From NCBI GenBank assembly GCA_013399875.1, contig VXAZ01001116.1:1037696-1101695 (forward strand): a stretch of DNA of 64,000 bases. Direction: 5' to 3'. The notes below the pieces were generated by a model. It ran no database searches, was not told the origin of the DNA, and saw nothing but the letters and a program-made list of their open reading frames with translations. This DNA is from Gymnorhina tibicen. Lineage: Eukaryota; Chordata; Aves; Passeriformes; Artamidae. A program made the position numbers and the translations under genes. Shown piece by piece: positions 41,801-53,639 of this stretch; within the stretch, counting starts at the first letter, position 1, and every line of letters starts with the position of its first letter.

Positions 41801-44800
41801 GCAATGCATCTGTTGCCTAAACATGATTTCCCATCTCCCATTTCAGATAACGAGCAATCTGTGGTCATTCAGTCATCTTCAAGGTCAAACCCCTTCCTAG
41901 TGTTTCCAGTAAGTATATGGGTCTTCAACCGACTTTTCTGTTGACTTTTACAACGATGCAGTATTAACCTATAGCAACTAAACCACTGATTAAAAAGGTT
42001 CTAGAAAACATCACTCGTGTAACTACCAATACTTGGTTCTGCTGGACCTTTTGAAATGAGAAGAGAAAGTTAAAAAAGCAAGGAAACAGACACTGTTTTT
42101 TGTGCCAGTCTATGTAGTGTTTTCAAAACTCATCTAACACAACTGTTCAACAGTTAAATACGCACATGAAATTTTTTGTTCAATGAATGAGGTCTGCTGT
42201 ACTTTCATATTAGCTCTCAGATGTTTTTATGAACTTTTAGTCATTTGAGAAGAAAGCCTCCTTCAGGGTAAAACAAACAGCTGTAGTCTGCTTCAGACAA
42301 TAAGGAATACAAACTGCATGGAAGGATTTTCCATGATTTAACAAAGACAATAAACTGTCACCAACAAGAGACTAATGAGTCACAGACAACAGCTTAATAC
42401 TTAAAGCTTATTGCTAACAAAAAAAATAGTTATGCAATTTCGAAGTATTAACAACAAAACACAAAATGAGTTTTGAATAGATCCCACAGTGTCTCAAACC
42501 AGGTTAGCTGTATGCATCCAAGTGAAACTCAAAGTGGACACTGGACACAGCCAGGCTTGCACTGCACCAGGAAAATCAGACTGAAAATGTTGGTCATTGT
42601 TTCATACTCAAAAAGCAGATACTGTCCCTGCTCTCCTTTAACAGAGGACTGCCAGGGCCAAAAAGCTTCACCAGGCAAATTCAAAATGTTAAAGTAAGCT
42701 CCACAATCCTCCTGTAAAACATTCCAAGAAATGGTATTTGTGCTTCATTTATCTTCAATGTGTTGTCATAGAGGGTAAGTGATCCAGCATTAGAGGAAAT
42801 CTTTGCTGGCAGAGCTCTCAAACTGGGGAAAGATTGCTACTGGAAGAAACAGGAAAGAAGCAGAAGTAGCTTTACAAAAAGTGTATTTGCTGTAAAAATA
42901 TTCCCTAATATAGTCTTCTGGGGAAGTCAGAACTATCCCACTTTGGCTGAAAAAGAGCTGTTGAATGCATGTACAGTCATCAGTCCCATAAGCAACTCCG
43001 CCAGGGAGAGAAGGCAAAATTTTTCAAAATAGGCTGAGACCCTTCTTGAGTATCAAAAGCTTTTGTATTCAGAACATTTCTTCCAAATAGAAAAGGGCTT
43101 GCTCCAGATAATCTGGAAGAGAACAGAGTTCTCATTTCTGCAATGTTTTGAAAACTCTTGACGTTAGTTTTAATTACTGCAAGTTTCCAGGAAGCTCTTA
43201 CATCTGAAGAAAATCTTGCAAGCACAGCACCGTGTAGCAGCTGGCAGTTCTCTTAAAGGATCAACATGCTCAACCACACTCTCCATGGCTTGTTGGGAAG
43301 GGCATGCCTCACTGCATGACCACAGGTGATCCCACAGAGCTGCTGACACCATGCAGGGTTTTACACAAAATCAAGTCGCACTACATTTTTGTACAAAAAG
43401 TGATCTCGGATACTTGGACGTATCTTTTGGGTTAATTTGTAGGTTAGCTTTTAAAAGGAGTGTGAGATCTTGGATAAAAGCACTGCAGAAGTCCGAAGAA
43501 TTATAAACTTAATCTAACTGTAATAATACCTGCAAGTCGTTTAATGCTTTGAAAAGTCAGACTGCATACAGAATATATTCAGACAGATTGTCCTTTTTCC
43601 TACTCCTTCCAATGACATGATCCTTATAGGGTGATGCAAGACTTAGTATATGGAGCTGGTTTTCCCTGTTATCTGATGATCACATCAGTCCAAAGACACC
43701 CTAGTGGAAGTTCCATGAGGATGCTTTGGATGTTTTGCTGCTCCCAAGTTCCACACTTCACAGATATCTTCGCTCCCCACAAATGGGATGGCAGCTGCTG
43801 GGAATCAAACATCTCAGCTAGAGACAGCAAGGTACATGCAGGCAACTCCTTCAGCATTACTCCCTGTCTCACAAGGCAAAAGGTGAGCAAGAGAAAAGAT
43901 GAAGAAAGCCCCTAACACAAAAATGAGTTCAGAGATAGGATTGTGGATTACAGATGATCTTGCAGCTTGATTTGAATCAGGTAAAAGTCGTGTTCCTCAG
44001 GGGCCAGGTAACTGCAAGGAATATCACATCAAAGGCACACAGCATTTCCTCTTTGGGTGCTTAAAATGCTATTTTTTCTCCTGTTCCAACACAGTATCTT
44101 GTTGCAATAGTTGTGCATTTTCCAAAATGCTCAAGACCCAGGCTACTGTTTCCTTCACTCCCAGAGCAGCGTTATAGATATTTTCAGATTGTTCTCTGCT
44201 GCTAAGATCTCTAAGGCTCAAACTGAACATCCCATTCTCTCCAGACAGTCCAGAAAGCATAAACTCACCCATTTTCTGGGTTAGCCCTGGAACAAAATCT
44301 GATACTGGTAGTGGTCCCACTACTACAGAAGTGTCTAGAGAAGCAACTTTACCCAAAGCACACAACCATACAGTTCCCTGGATTCTGATCTGCAGTAAAT
44401 TACAGGGTTTAGACACCATCAGTCCTAACATAACAAGGTGGGTCCCTGAAGCAGTACAGCTACAGACATCACCTGGCTCTAAAAACAACAAGGAAAAAAC
44501 CCATATCCTCATCAGGCTTGTAACGCAGCAGCATGGACTATGCAAGGTGAAGTCCAAAAACTTCCTACATTTTAAGAGATCCTTCTTCAGATGCTTCGTG
44601 TTTCCCCACCCTTGTGGCTATGACACTGCTGAAAAACTGCTGACAGGTAGAAATCCACACACTTCTCTGTAGCCCTGCCACATTTCCCCAGGAATTACAA
44701 CACGCTTTTAACCTTGAGAAGTGCAGCGAGGTATTTTAAACCACAGTTATTGTGCACACCTGGGAACGCAGAGAAGAGATCCAGAGAGAAGGAAAGAAAA

Positions 44801-45527
44801 ACGTGCAAACCATTTTCCAAACATAGAAGGAATGTGGAGCCTCAGATAGTAAAATACATAGTGAGAGGCTGGAGGACTTTTTTCTGAAGGTACCTCTAAT
44901 TCTCTTAAGAAGTCCTCTTTTTCATACATGTTTCTAACTTGAAGAAGTCACTTTTCAAAATTTAAGCTAATGATAAATTTTAATTTATTAATTAAACCCT
45001 GCCCTGAGAGTATCTAAAGATGCTTGTGTATCCTTCATTGAAAAAACCTGGTACTAATTTTCAGTCTCTGAAAATTGGTTGGTTTCCAAACCAGTGAATT
45101 TGATGTGTTCTGTATGTAAGTAATCCTGATACCTGAAATGAATATTGAAGGAACAAGTGGCTTTTACAACATGGTAAAATGCCAAGCATTAGTAATGCTA
45201 GATACTAATACAAACTGCTGATAGTCCTGTCAAAAGGTCTGATAAGACAGTTTTAGCAGCTGGAAACTAACTGCACTCAGTCACTAATTGCATACATCAA
45301 GCCAGCATGAACTCTATGGTTTTGTTCTTTCTAATTAAGGTACGTACAGACCTCTCATGTTGTGCAGTTACTTTTGGGGGGATATTAAGAAAAATTGAAA
45401 GGTGCCTATTAACCATTGTATTTGGACATAGAGAAGGCAAGCAACTGTCAACTGCTTTTACCACATGATTTTGCTGTATTCTTTAAGAACCTTCAAAAAA
45501 AGCCTACCTTAACCAACTACAAACACC

Positions 45528-45593
45528 TGCATCAACAAGAGGGGACACCTAATGGTAAAGAAATTAGTGTCCCCTCTCAAGGAATTTGATGCA
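45528..45593. repeat. Imperfect inverted repeat able to form a 66-nt hairpin
   Basis: TGCATCAA (45528-45535) pairs with TTGATGCA (45586-45593). After an asymmetric internal loop (2 against 8 nt), AGAGGGGACAC (45538-45548) pairs with GTGTCCCCTCT (45567-45577). After a single bulged C, TAAT (45550-45553) pairs with ATTA (45563-45566). The terminal loop is 9 nt. This makes 23 base pairs in all. It lies in GRAMD4 intron 1 and could be transcribed from either strand. It is the size of a small pre-miRNA or a degraded palindromic transposon. The sequence alone does not decide. Confidence 0.85.
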
Positions 45594-45717
45594 AAACCAA
45601 AGGATAACGTGTTATTTTGTGGTTTATGCCTTTTTCTTGCTTTCCTCTCTCCCTCCTGTCCATGACCAGTGTTAGCAGCATTACACTAACATCTTTATTC
45701 TGCACGTAGATGTGTTC

Positions 45718-45763
45718 ACCTAAAAATAGAAACCCTGTTGACCTAAAAATAAAACCCCTGTTT
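45718..45763 (+). repeat. Two diverged tandem 23-bp units
   Basis: The phrase acctaaaaatagaaaccctg (45718-45737) recurs as acctaaaaataaaacccctg (45741-45760) with period 23. It is a small intronic duplication, older than the one at 34418 judging by its mismatches. Confidence 0.85.
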
Positions 45764-46351
45764 ACAAATTCTGTATTTAACATCAACTACAGAATTACCC
45801 ATATACGCACAAAGCATCCAAACTTCCCTCAGTTTAGTCTACAGACAGCTGCTCACCTCCAGGCTCGTCTCCAGGGAAATCAGTAATGCAGAAGGTGCCC
45901 ACAGGCCAGGCAGGTCAGCCCCAAAAGAGTACAAGGGTGGCTGCTGGAGAACCAAACCAGCCCACAGCAGGAATGTGCCCTCACAGATGTAAGCACACAT
46001 TCACTATAAGCTGCAATGAGCTCTGTTTCAGACAGGAGTCTATATCAACACACCCCAAAAACACATGTCCCCATGTGACTCAGCATCCAATGATTACGCT
46101 TATTAGGCATGTGTAGCCAGCAAACCTAGTCATAAATCCCTTAATCACAGGTCAAAAGAGTTGTCAAAGCCTGCACTGATGGGATCAGGAAAATGCTGAA
46201 GTGTTTTAAACAAGGGACGTTGGCTCCTATGGAAGAGCAAAAGTACTCACAAGCTCCACCAGTGATTTATAGCACTAAAGTGACCTTTTGGACCTGCATC
46301 CTAAAAAAACCTATGCACAATTTACTTTAGAAGTTTCTTTAAAGCGTACTG

Positions 46352-46848
46352 GGAAATATGAGGCCACAACTGGAGTGCTGTGCCCAGTTCTGAGGGCCCC
46401 GCTACAAGAGATATATGGATATACAGGAGATAGTCCAGCAAAGGGATTGGAGCATATCTCTTTGAGGAGAGGCTGGGAGAGCTGGGACTGTTCAGCCTGG
46501 AGAAGAGAAGGCTCAAGGGGAGGATTTTATACATGTATATAAACAACTGAAGGGAGGGTGCAGAGAGGACAGAACCGTGCCCAGTAACAGCAGCAGAGGT
46601 AACGGGCACAAACTGAAACACAGGAAGTTCTCTCTGAACATCAAGAAACACTTTTTTTACTGTGGGGGTGCCTGAGAATTTGCACAGGCTGCCCAGGAAG
46701 GTTGTGGAATCTCTATCCTTGGAGATACTCAAAAGCCATCTGGACTCATCACTGAGCAACCTGCTTTAGGTGGCTCTGCTTGAGCTAGGGGTTGGATCAG
46801 GTACCTCCAGAGGTCCCTTTCAACCTCAATCATTCCATGATTCCGTGA
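46352..46848 (+). mobile_element. CR1 LINE 3' fragment, plus orientation
   Basis: About 500 bp of the CR1 3' region is recognisable. There is a degraded ORF2 C-terminus (gctgggactgttcagcctgg, then ggagaagagaaggctcaagg), the block gaacatcaagaaacactttt, and gcacaggctgcccaggaagg. The 3' UTR contains ggttggatcaggtacctcc and ends near attccatgattccgtg. Stops and indels break the frame. It is antisense to GRAMD4, in intron 1. The open frames at 46288-46542 and 46322-46759 are shadows of it. Confidence 0.93.
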
Positions 46849-49800
46849 AATAAAAAGATGAGTTCTCTTCAATTACTGATGAGACACCTAGAACAAGTTT
46901 TAAAAGAATACATCAAACTTCATGTAAAGTGTATCTACAGGTAAAGTGTTCTTTACAGACCATCACAAAAAACTTTCTGCATTAACCTGGGATTTGTAAG
47001 AAACTGCAACTAAATGGAATTTCAGTTTCTATTAAAATGCAAATTGGTTTTTAAACTTAGAGACAATTTTAAGTATTCTCAAGGCATGTTTAGAGAATAC
47101 TACCAGTGAGGTTTTTTTTCCTCATTAACACAGAAAAATATTAAACATATATAGTGACCCAAGATGCAAATAGAAAGGATTTTTCAACGCAAGTGAACAA
47201 GTTGTGAATCTTTACCTTCCATTATTCTCAGAAGCAAAAAACCCTGCATTTTCAACCACTTAAACACCTCTGAAGATCTGGTCCTGTAAGCCATGGAATT
47301 AAATTTACTGCTCCCGGAGCATGCACCAGGAGAAAGGACTGGGTGTTCAAGAGAGAAGGGGAAACACAGCAAGAGTGCTCCCACCCACAAATACAGTATT
47401 TCTGATTTGCATCTGATAACTGCTCTTTCAGTTTAGTCAAGACAAGAAGATTTACTGTGCAAATGAAACCGTACTATTAAGGTGAAGAAAAACATCCAAA
47501 ACTTACTCTCTGAAGACTGCAGAGCCTGTTAATATTTATGAAGTCTGAAGCAGCTTCAAAGACTCCTTACTTCGTTTTCTTACGTCATAACAAAAAGCAG
47601 CACTAAGTCATTAAATTTTAAGGGGAGTTTACAACTAAACTGTAACTGTTTTGGTAAATTCTGACCTCTAGGAAAAGGCCTCATTTCTTTGGTTTGTGAA
47701 TGTGTCCCCTATAGCAATGGCAATGAACACAAGGTGCAAAGAGGAAACTTACATGTTTAGAGACTTCAAAGACCAAAACACATAAAAACCTCAAAGCACC
47801 CAACATTACAACTGAGGCACTTCATTTGTTGTCTGTATTTCTGTGCACAGATTATTTCATGGATTAACCTGCCAAGTTAAGGGCAGTGGGCAGAGAGAAA
47901 ATCTGTTTTGAAAAACCCTGATTAAGCACTTACTGTCAAAAGCTTTCCCTCTGATCAAACTTTGTGTCATAAAAATAACACATTAGAGAAAGTGATCTCT
48001 CCTCCCAGCATGGATGCTGCCATGCAGATATTATTTAGCTGAGAAAAATCTATATAGGAAAGAAATAGAACCAGTGTTACAGGATAAACCTAGAAAACTG
48101 TGACTTTATTTGGGCCTGACACAGTCAGGTTTGGACAAGAGAGCCTCCAATTCAAGGTGACAGAGTTTTCTGCACATAGTACTGGAGTATTTTGGTTATA
48201 GCCAGGGCTTTGAGGACTTTGAAGTTAGAGAGTACTGCTGCTAAGCCTGATAAATACTGGGGGTTATGAGAGGAAGGAAGAGACCATGACAAGCCATTGA
48301 ATAGCTACACAGCTTTAACTCCAAAAAATCAGTGAGTTATATATTGCCCTTGACTCAAGCCTTCCTGGACAGTAATTATTACCCAGATCTACAAAAAACA
48401 AAACATCAGGAAATGTGATCTATTACTCCTTAAATAAAAAATTATTCACTGTAAAATTGTTAATGGGACCATATGTTACACAAAACACAGACTTATGTTC
48501 AAGAATCCCTATAGATTTGGTGGTGATTCAGTCAAAAAATAAAACATGAATTTTCATCAGACAAAATAAGGAGAAATGGAATCTTTGATATTCTTCCAAC
48601 AGATCTGTCATGACTTTGGGGATTAAACAGTTAATGCTTCTCCCTAGCTTTGAAGTTTCTGTATTAAGGATTGAATACTCAAGGATCAGAATGATGCTGA
48701 AGACACACCACATATATGTAGTATCACAGGTATGTACTTTGTATGTATCCACAGACAATGCTTCACACCCAGGACCTATACCTGACCTTTAACAGCAGCA
48801 CTAATCACGTCTCAGACACTGCAAAGGTTCCCTTACTAAAATAAAGCATTCCAGCTGTTTTTATTTCCCCCGGGTCTCAAACAACACTGAATCTCTGTGG
48901 CATGCAATACTGCCCCAGGCATTCATTCTTATAATGAACTTCTATTCCTATAAGCTTTCAATATCACTCACAGGAAGAGAAGGGGTAGGGCCAGGGAACA
49001 GTTTCTGCTGTAAATCACTAGGAATTAGCTTCCAGCCGGGAAGACAGCAGGGCTGCCAGTCAGCCCCCTGATTCTGCTTCCTCAGTTGGAATCTCCCTTC
49101 CACCAGTCTCTTTGAAACCGGGCCCATGAAAGAGCAGAGCCAGGACAGGCTTTTCCCAGTTGCTGCCCTTAATTCCTCCCAGCCTCACAGGTACTGATGT
49201 CAGGTCGCCAGGACACAGCGATGCTGGCAAGGTGTCAGGCACCAAGCCTTCACCCAGAGCAGAACCTGTACCCTGCCAAGGAGTAGCATACATACATCCA
49301 AACAGCAGCAGCCAACCCCAGGCCACTTGAGAGCCACCCCTGGACCAAGACATGCTGAGCAGATCAGGTCTCAATAGTGCCACAGTTAAATGAGAAAAAA
49401 ACCAAAACCAAACCCATCAGTCTGATACTTGAACTCAGGTTAGCCCCACCTACCACCACCCAAAACCAGTTCCAAGAGCTTACCTGCAGAGCTGGATGCA
49501 CGACATGGCTCATTTCAGTTCAGGGTGGCATCTCAGCCCAAACCCACCTTTATTAGGGCAGAGGGATGAGCCAAACAATCTTGTGGCCCACCACATGAAA
49601 AATCGTGAAACATAACTCAGGCTTTCATGGAATTTTGCACACCGTGGTGTCATAACAACACCAATTCTGTATTTTATCAATTTCAGAGCTAGCAGCTTAA
49701 CTGTCAGCTTCAGAAGAACACAGACTAGGACTAAAAAAAGCCCTCCCTTTCTGAATAACTAGATGTGGTATTTGATAACTAAATACGGCATTAAAAAAAG

Positions 49801-51276
49801 TAGTTAAGCTCACACTTCTAATTCTGTGGAATGAAACTATTACCACATGTTAAAAGCAAAGGCAGGATACCACCAGATAATGCAAAGCACAGGGACCTGG
49901 GAGCCCTGCTTTATTAAATATTTCCTCTCCTCACCCACGTCTCAACCACCACTGGAAATGTGATACCAGAGAACTTGTCCATCATTCATTCCATAATCGC
50001 ACAAGCTTAACAGTACCACATCTACTCATCTAAAACTCCTGAGCTGCAGCAACAAGACGTGGCACAAAAACATGACAAAAAGCTGTCATTTCCAATTTGC
50101 CCCATTTGTGCACACAAGCCCATCGATGACCCACGGAAGCACCCACAGAAGCACGGAGAAGACCACAAAATATATGCATACCTATTGACCTGTCTGAAGG
50201 AGTCCAGGCTGACAGCCTGGATTGCAAAACAGCCATTTACCATGCCATCCTCTTGGTCTCCTTGCAAGTAAGCTCTCCAGCAACATTCCTCTGCTCCTAC
50301 TGCTCCAACACTCCCGTGCCTCATTGCTCCCCACCAAGATGCATCCAGACGCTGCATGCTCTGAGGGATCAGTACATTGCTGGCTGCTATTTAACGTGAA
50401 CATGTGCCTAGCCCTGAACTCGGCTAGGCTCAGCTACCGCTCAGGAATCAAACCTCACAGCAGAACCCGCATTCCTAGCTCTTATTGCTAAATCGGATGC
50501 CACCCAGCTGCCACCCCGGCCGGGGGCGGGAGGAGGTAAAGGAGGGTGTGACGCAGCTCGCACTGCTGCTCCCTCGCCAAGGGAGATCCCTGCTCGCAGC
50601 CGGGAAACACCGCCGAGCAGAGCCAACGGCCGGGAGCGCGGCTCTGCCAGCGACAGGCACCGGCAGCCACCGCACCGTCCCCAAGACAACAACTGGGGAG
50701 CGCAGATAGGTCGGGCTGCGTGTGCGCGCAAGGATGTGACCTTTACGGGTTCACCGCCGCCCCATGCGCTGTGTTTACTACAGCCGGTGCCTTCTGGCTG
50801 GTGGCGGCGATGCCACCGCCTGTCCCCGCAGCCCAGGGCGGCTCCTCCGTGCAGGAGGGGCGCGGGGAGGAGAACAGGGCCACTGCTCCGCCCGGGAAGC
50901 AGGGAGGGGGCAGGCGGACACCCCCTGCGCGCACGGGGACGGCGTCCCGTCTGCCGCAACCGCCCGGACAGCTGGGCCACCGACCGACACCTCCGTTGGC
51001 TCCCCCGCAACCCCCGGGTCCGTCCCTTCCCCCCAGCCCCGGCAGAGCCGAACAAAAGGGAATGGAGGGACCGAGAGACATCAACTCCCTCCCGAGGGTC
51101 CCCGTCCGGGGATGGCGAGAGGCACCGCGCCCCGCACGCAACCCTGCCCCGGGGAGGTGGCGTCGGGCCAGTGTGTAAAGGTATGGACACCCAAAGCAAA
51201 AAAACAAAACTAAACAAAAAAATTATTAATATTATTGCTATTATTATTCCCCCGAGACGGCCGGCGCGGCACTCAC

Positions 51277-51413
51277 CCTGCTCGGAAATCGGAGCAAACT
51301 CTCATTCACGCTCCCCCGCCGTGCCCAGGCCGCCGGAGCCAGACGACGCCCCGAGAGCCGCCGGCCGCTGTGCTGAGCCGGACCGGGCGCTGCCGGGGCC
51401 GGGCGCGCCCGCT
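51277..51413 (-). other. GRAMD4: Candidate GRAMD4 first exon (5' UTR or short alternative coding start)
   Basis: In the CpG island the minus strand carries a strong donor, CAGG|GTGAGT, with the junction at 51277/51276. It is the best first-exon donor I can see in the right place for GRAMD4. The exon runs rightward to at least 51413, where an assembly gap begins, so its 5' end and the transcription start are not visible. It holds an ATG at 51305-51303, directly preceded by an in-frame TGA at 51308-51306. That ATG opens nine codons plus two bases, and the two leftover bases fit exactly with the single base that starts exon 2. The ATG context is weak (T at -3, A at +4). The exon may simply be 5' UTR. 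No transcript evidence is available here. Confidence 0.5.
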
Positions 51414-51657
51414 NNNNNNNNNNNNNNNNNNNNNNNNNNNNNNNNNNNNNNNNNNNNNNNNNNNNNNNNNNNNNNNNNNNNNNNNNNNNNNNNNNNNNNN
51501 NNNNNNNNNNNNNNNNNNNNNNNNNNNNNNNNNNNNNNNNNNNNNNNNNNNNNNNNNNNNNNNNNNNNNNNNNNNNNNNNNNNNNNNNNNNNNNNNNNNN
51601 NNNNNNNNNNNNNNNNNNNNNNNNNNNNNNNNNNNNNNNNNNNNNNNNNNNNNNNNN
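51414..51657. other. Assembly gap (244 N)
   Basis: Every base here is N. The gap sits in the GC-richest part of the island, next to the candidate first exon, which is typical of GC-rich DNA lost in sequencing. Its size may be an estimate. It probably hides the transcription start of GRAMD4 and the 5' end of exon 1. Confidence 0.99.
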
Positions 51658-53639
51658 TGCCCCGCGCCACGCCGGCGCCTGGAGCTCGCCCGCGGAGGAG
51701 TCCAGACGCCCAGCAGGCAAGACCCTCCCCTGCGCTGGCTGCCTGCGGTGCGGCAGCGGTGGGCACCGCACGCCGCAGTGTCCGCAGCGGGGCTGCGCTG
51801 CCCGAGCATGCGAGCTGCCGCACCGCCGTACCGCGATGCAGTGTGCGGGCAGCCCTGCCCTGCCTCGTGCCGGACCCCGAGCCCCGCAGGGTCGGGGCTT
51901 CGTCGTTCTCCCGGCTTGCCGGATGCACCGAAACGGTGTCAGCCTTGCCAGTGCTTTGCTGCGATCGTAGGAATCGTATTGCCGGAGCTCAATGCGCTCC
52001 GGTTAACGGGGAGATGAAGGCGAAGCCTGGGCCGGGGCACGGCGGTGGCAGGGCTGGGGGCCGCAGCCTGGCAGTGCCTGCAGTGGGCCAGCGGTGCCCA
52101 CGGGCTGGGCTGGCCGTCTGCAGCCTGACAGCACATATGCTGAGGAGCCCAGGCCCTCAGAGAAGGAAGGGATTATCCTGTATACAGACCCCCACTGTGT
52201 GAACACTCTGTGAGGTTGTTAATTATTTAATAAGTGTATAGGGCTGTAAACCATTGCTCATACACCGTTTATTGTGTTTTGTGTTGCTTGTCATTAACCC
52301 TGATCTTTTTTTCATAGCTTAAGAAATACAGGGAGTATATGCCGTAAGAAACCCTTTCATTTCTCATTCCTCTCACCTCCAGTCTCACGGGTTTGGTGAT
52401 GCAGGGGTTGTCTAACCGAGTGGCTGCTGTGCAGCGTAAGCAATATTATACAATTTTGTAATAGATTTGTCTACCTCAGCGTTCGCCTTTAGCGCAATGG
52501 AGATGAGCTGTGGTTGCTGCTCGGCGTCCTCCAGCGAGCCCCTGGAGAGGGTGGCCCTGTCTCCACTGCTTATCTCCAGCAGATTTGTCCATTTGCAGGG
52601 TAGTGATTGATGGCACGTTCTGTGCTCACCAGCATCCTTGTATTTCACGTCATCTCATGCCCTTTGCATGCTGGTTTTGTAACTCTTTATTTTTTGATAT
52701 CAAGAATTTATGAATCAAAAGATGGGGGAGTATGGAGGCTGAGTCAGATTGTGAAAAAAGAAAGCCAAGCGAGAGTGTGCAATTGCATATCACATTTACA
52801 AACATGGTTTCATTCATCTCCATATGTTGCTCCTGTTACTACTAATAAAGCTCTGGTTTCTCAGATTGGAGCTACACTGGGAACGCTGATCTTCCTGGGG
52901 TTTTTGCTCTATAGCCTCCATAGTATTTGCGTTACAATATGTTATTTTCCTGATTATGTTTTCATTACATTGAACACGTTAATATCAGAAAGAATTTGAT
53001 AATATGAATGTACTTCCCACACACTCCCTCTTGTTCCTATTATTTGATATGCAAAGGAGTGACAGATTATTTACAGGCAGCAATTTCTTTCCCTCTATAC
53101 CGGTTAAATTTCCTAATTATAATAACAAAGAAAAAGCTTTTTTTCCTGAACACTTAGCCCTGTTTCCTTCCTCTTTCTTTCCTCATTTTACTAATGATAG
53201 CCAAATCCATCATGGTGATTTTGCAGCTGCAGGAAATTTACCTTTGTCTACTGAAAGATTTCTACAGAAGCCTCTATAGGCAAAGGGAGCCAGAGAGGAA
53301 GGTCTACTTTAAGCAGAATGGTGTCTGGGGTTTTCTTCCCCAGCAGGGAGGTACATCTGTGGAGTGTACAGTAATTAATTTAATCCAACACTGAGAGAGA
53401 AGGAAGAATGATTGTATTGGGAAAGAGGTTTTTTTCAAGTATCAGATGTAAGATGTAAGCAGCAATTTCAATGACCTTTGTGATTTCTGTTTCAGACAAA
53501 AGGCAGCAACCTAGTACAAGGGTATCGTTATCTTCTCCCAGCGCCATCCTTTGTTCTCCTTGGGATTAGCTTGTCACTTCCTAGGGTTTGGCTCTGTCCC
53601 TTGTTGGGACAGCAGCACCTCTCACCCGTGACTCTGAGA

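Larger units (their letters stand above)
27148..51276 (-). other. GRAMD4: GRAMD4 intron 1
   Basis: This 24.1-kb intron runs from the candidate first-exon donor to the exon 2 acceptor. It contains a short LTR-like element (31698-31901), a CR1 tail (32503-32602), small tandem duplications (34418-34459, 45718-45763), a (CA)6 run at 38811-38822, an imperfect 66-nt hairpin (45528-45593), a longer CR1 fragment (46352-46848) and the inner half of the CpG island (from about 50490). The stretches 27.2-31.6 kb, 32.7-45.4 kb and 46.9-50.4 kb otherwise show nothing I can identify. The intron boundary depends on the candidate first exon being real. Confidence 0.6.
50490..52120. promoter_or_regulatory. CpG island / probable GRAMD4 promoter region
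   Basis: GC content and CpG density rise sharply here against AT-leaning flanks. The island comes in two blocks, about 50490-51180 and about 51250-52120. They are split by an AT-rich stretch at 51190-51249 and by the N gap. A GC box, GGGGGCGGG, lies at 50522-50530, and a TGACG half-site lies near 50549. The right block contains the start of the candidate minus-strand first exon, so the core promoter is probably in or just right of the gap. In mammals GRAMD4 lies head-to-head with CELSR1, so this flank could also start a divergent plus-strand transcript, but no such exon is recognisable. Long frames across this region are GC-driven and not genes. Confidence 0.75.

Noticed and set aside
50736..52202. 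Very long open frames (up to 488 codons) on both strands across the CpG island
   Set aside because: They run through 244 Ns and GC-rich DNA with few stops. Proline/arginine-rich low complexity appears in several frames at once. They are composition artefacts.
52607..52999. 130-codon plus-strand frame with a hydrophobic C-terminus just beyond the island
   Set aside because: No family resemblance, no upstream signals and ordinary AT-leaning codon content, so probably chance.
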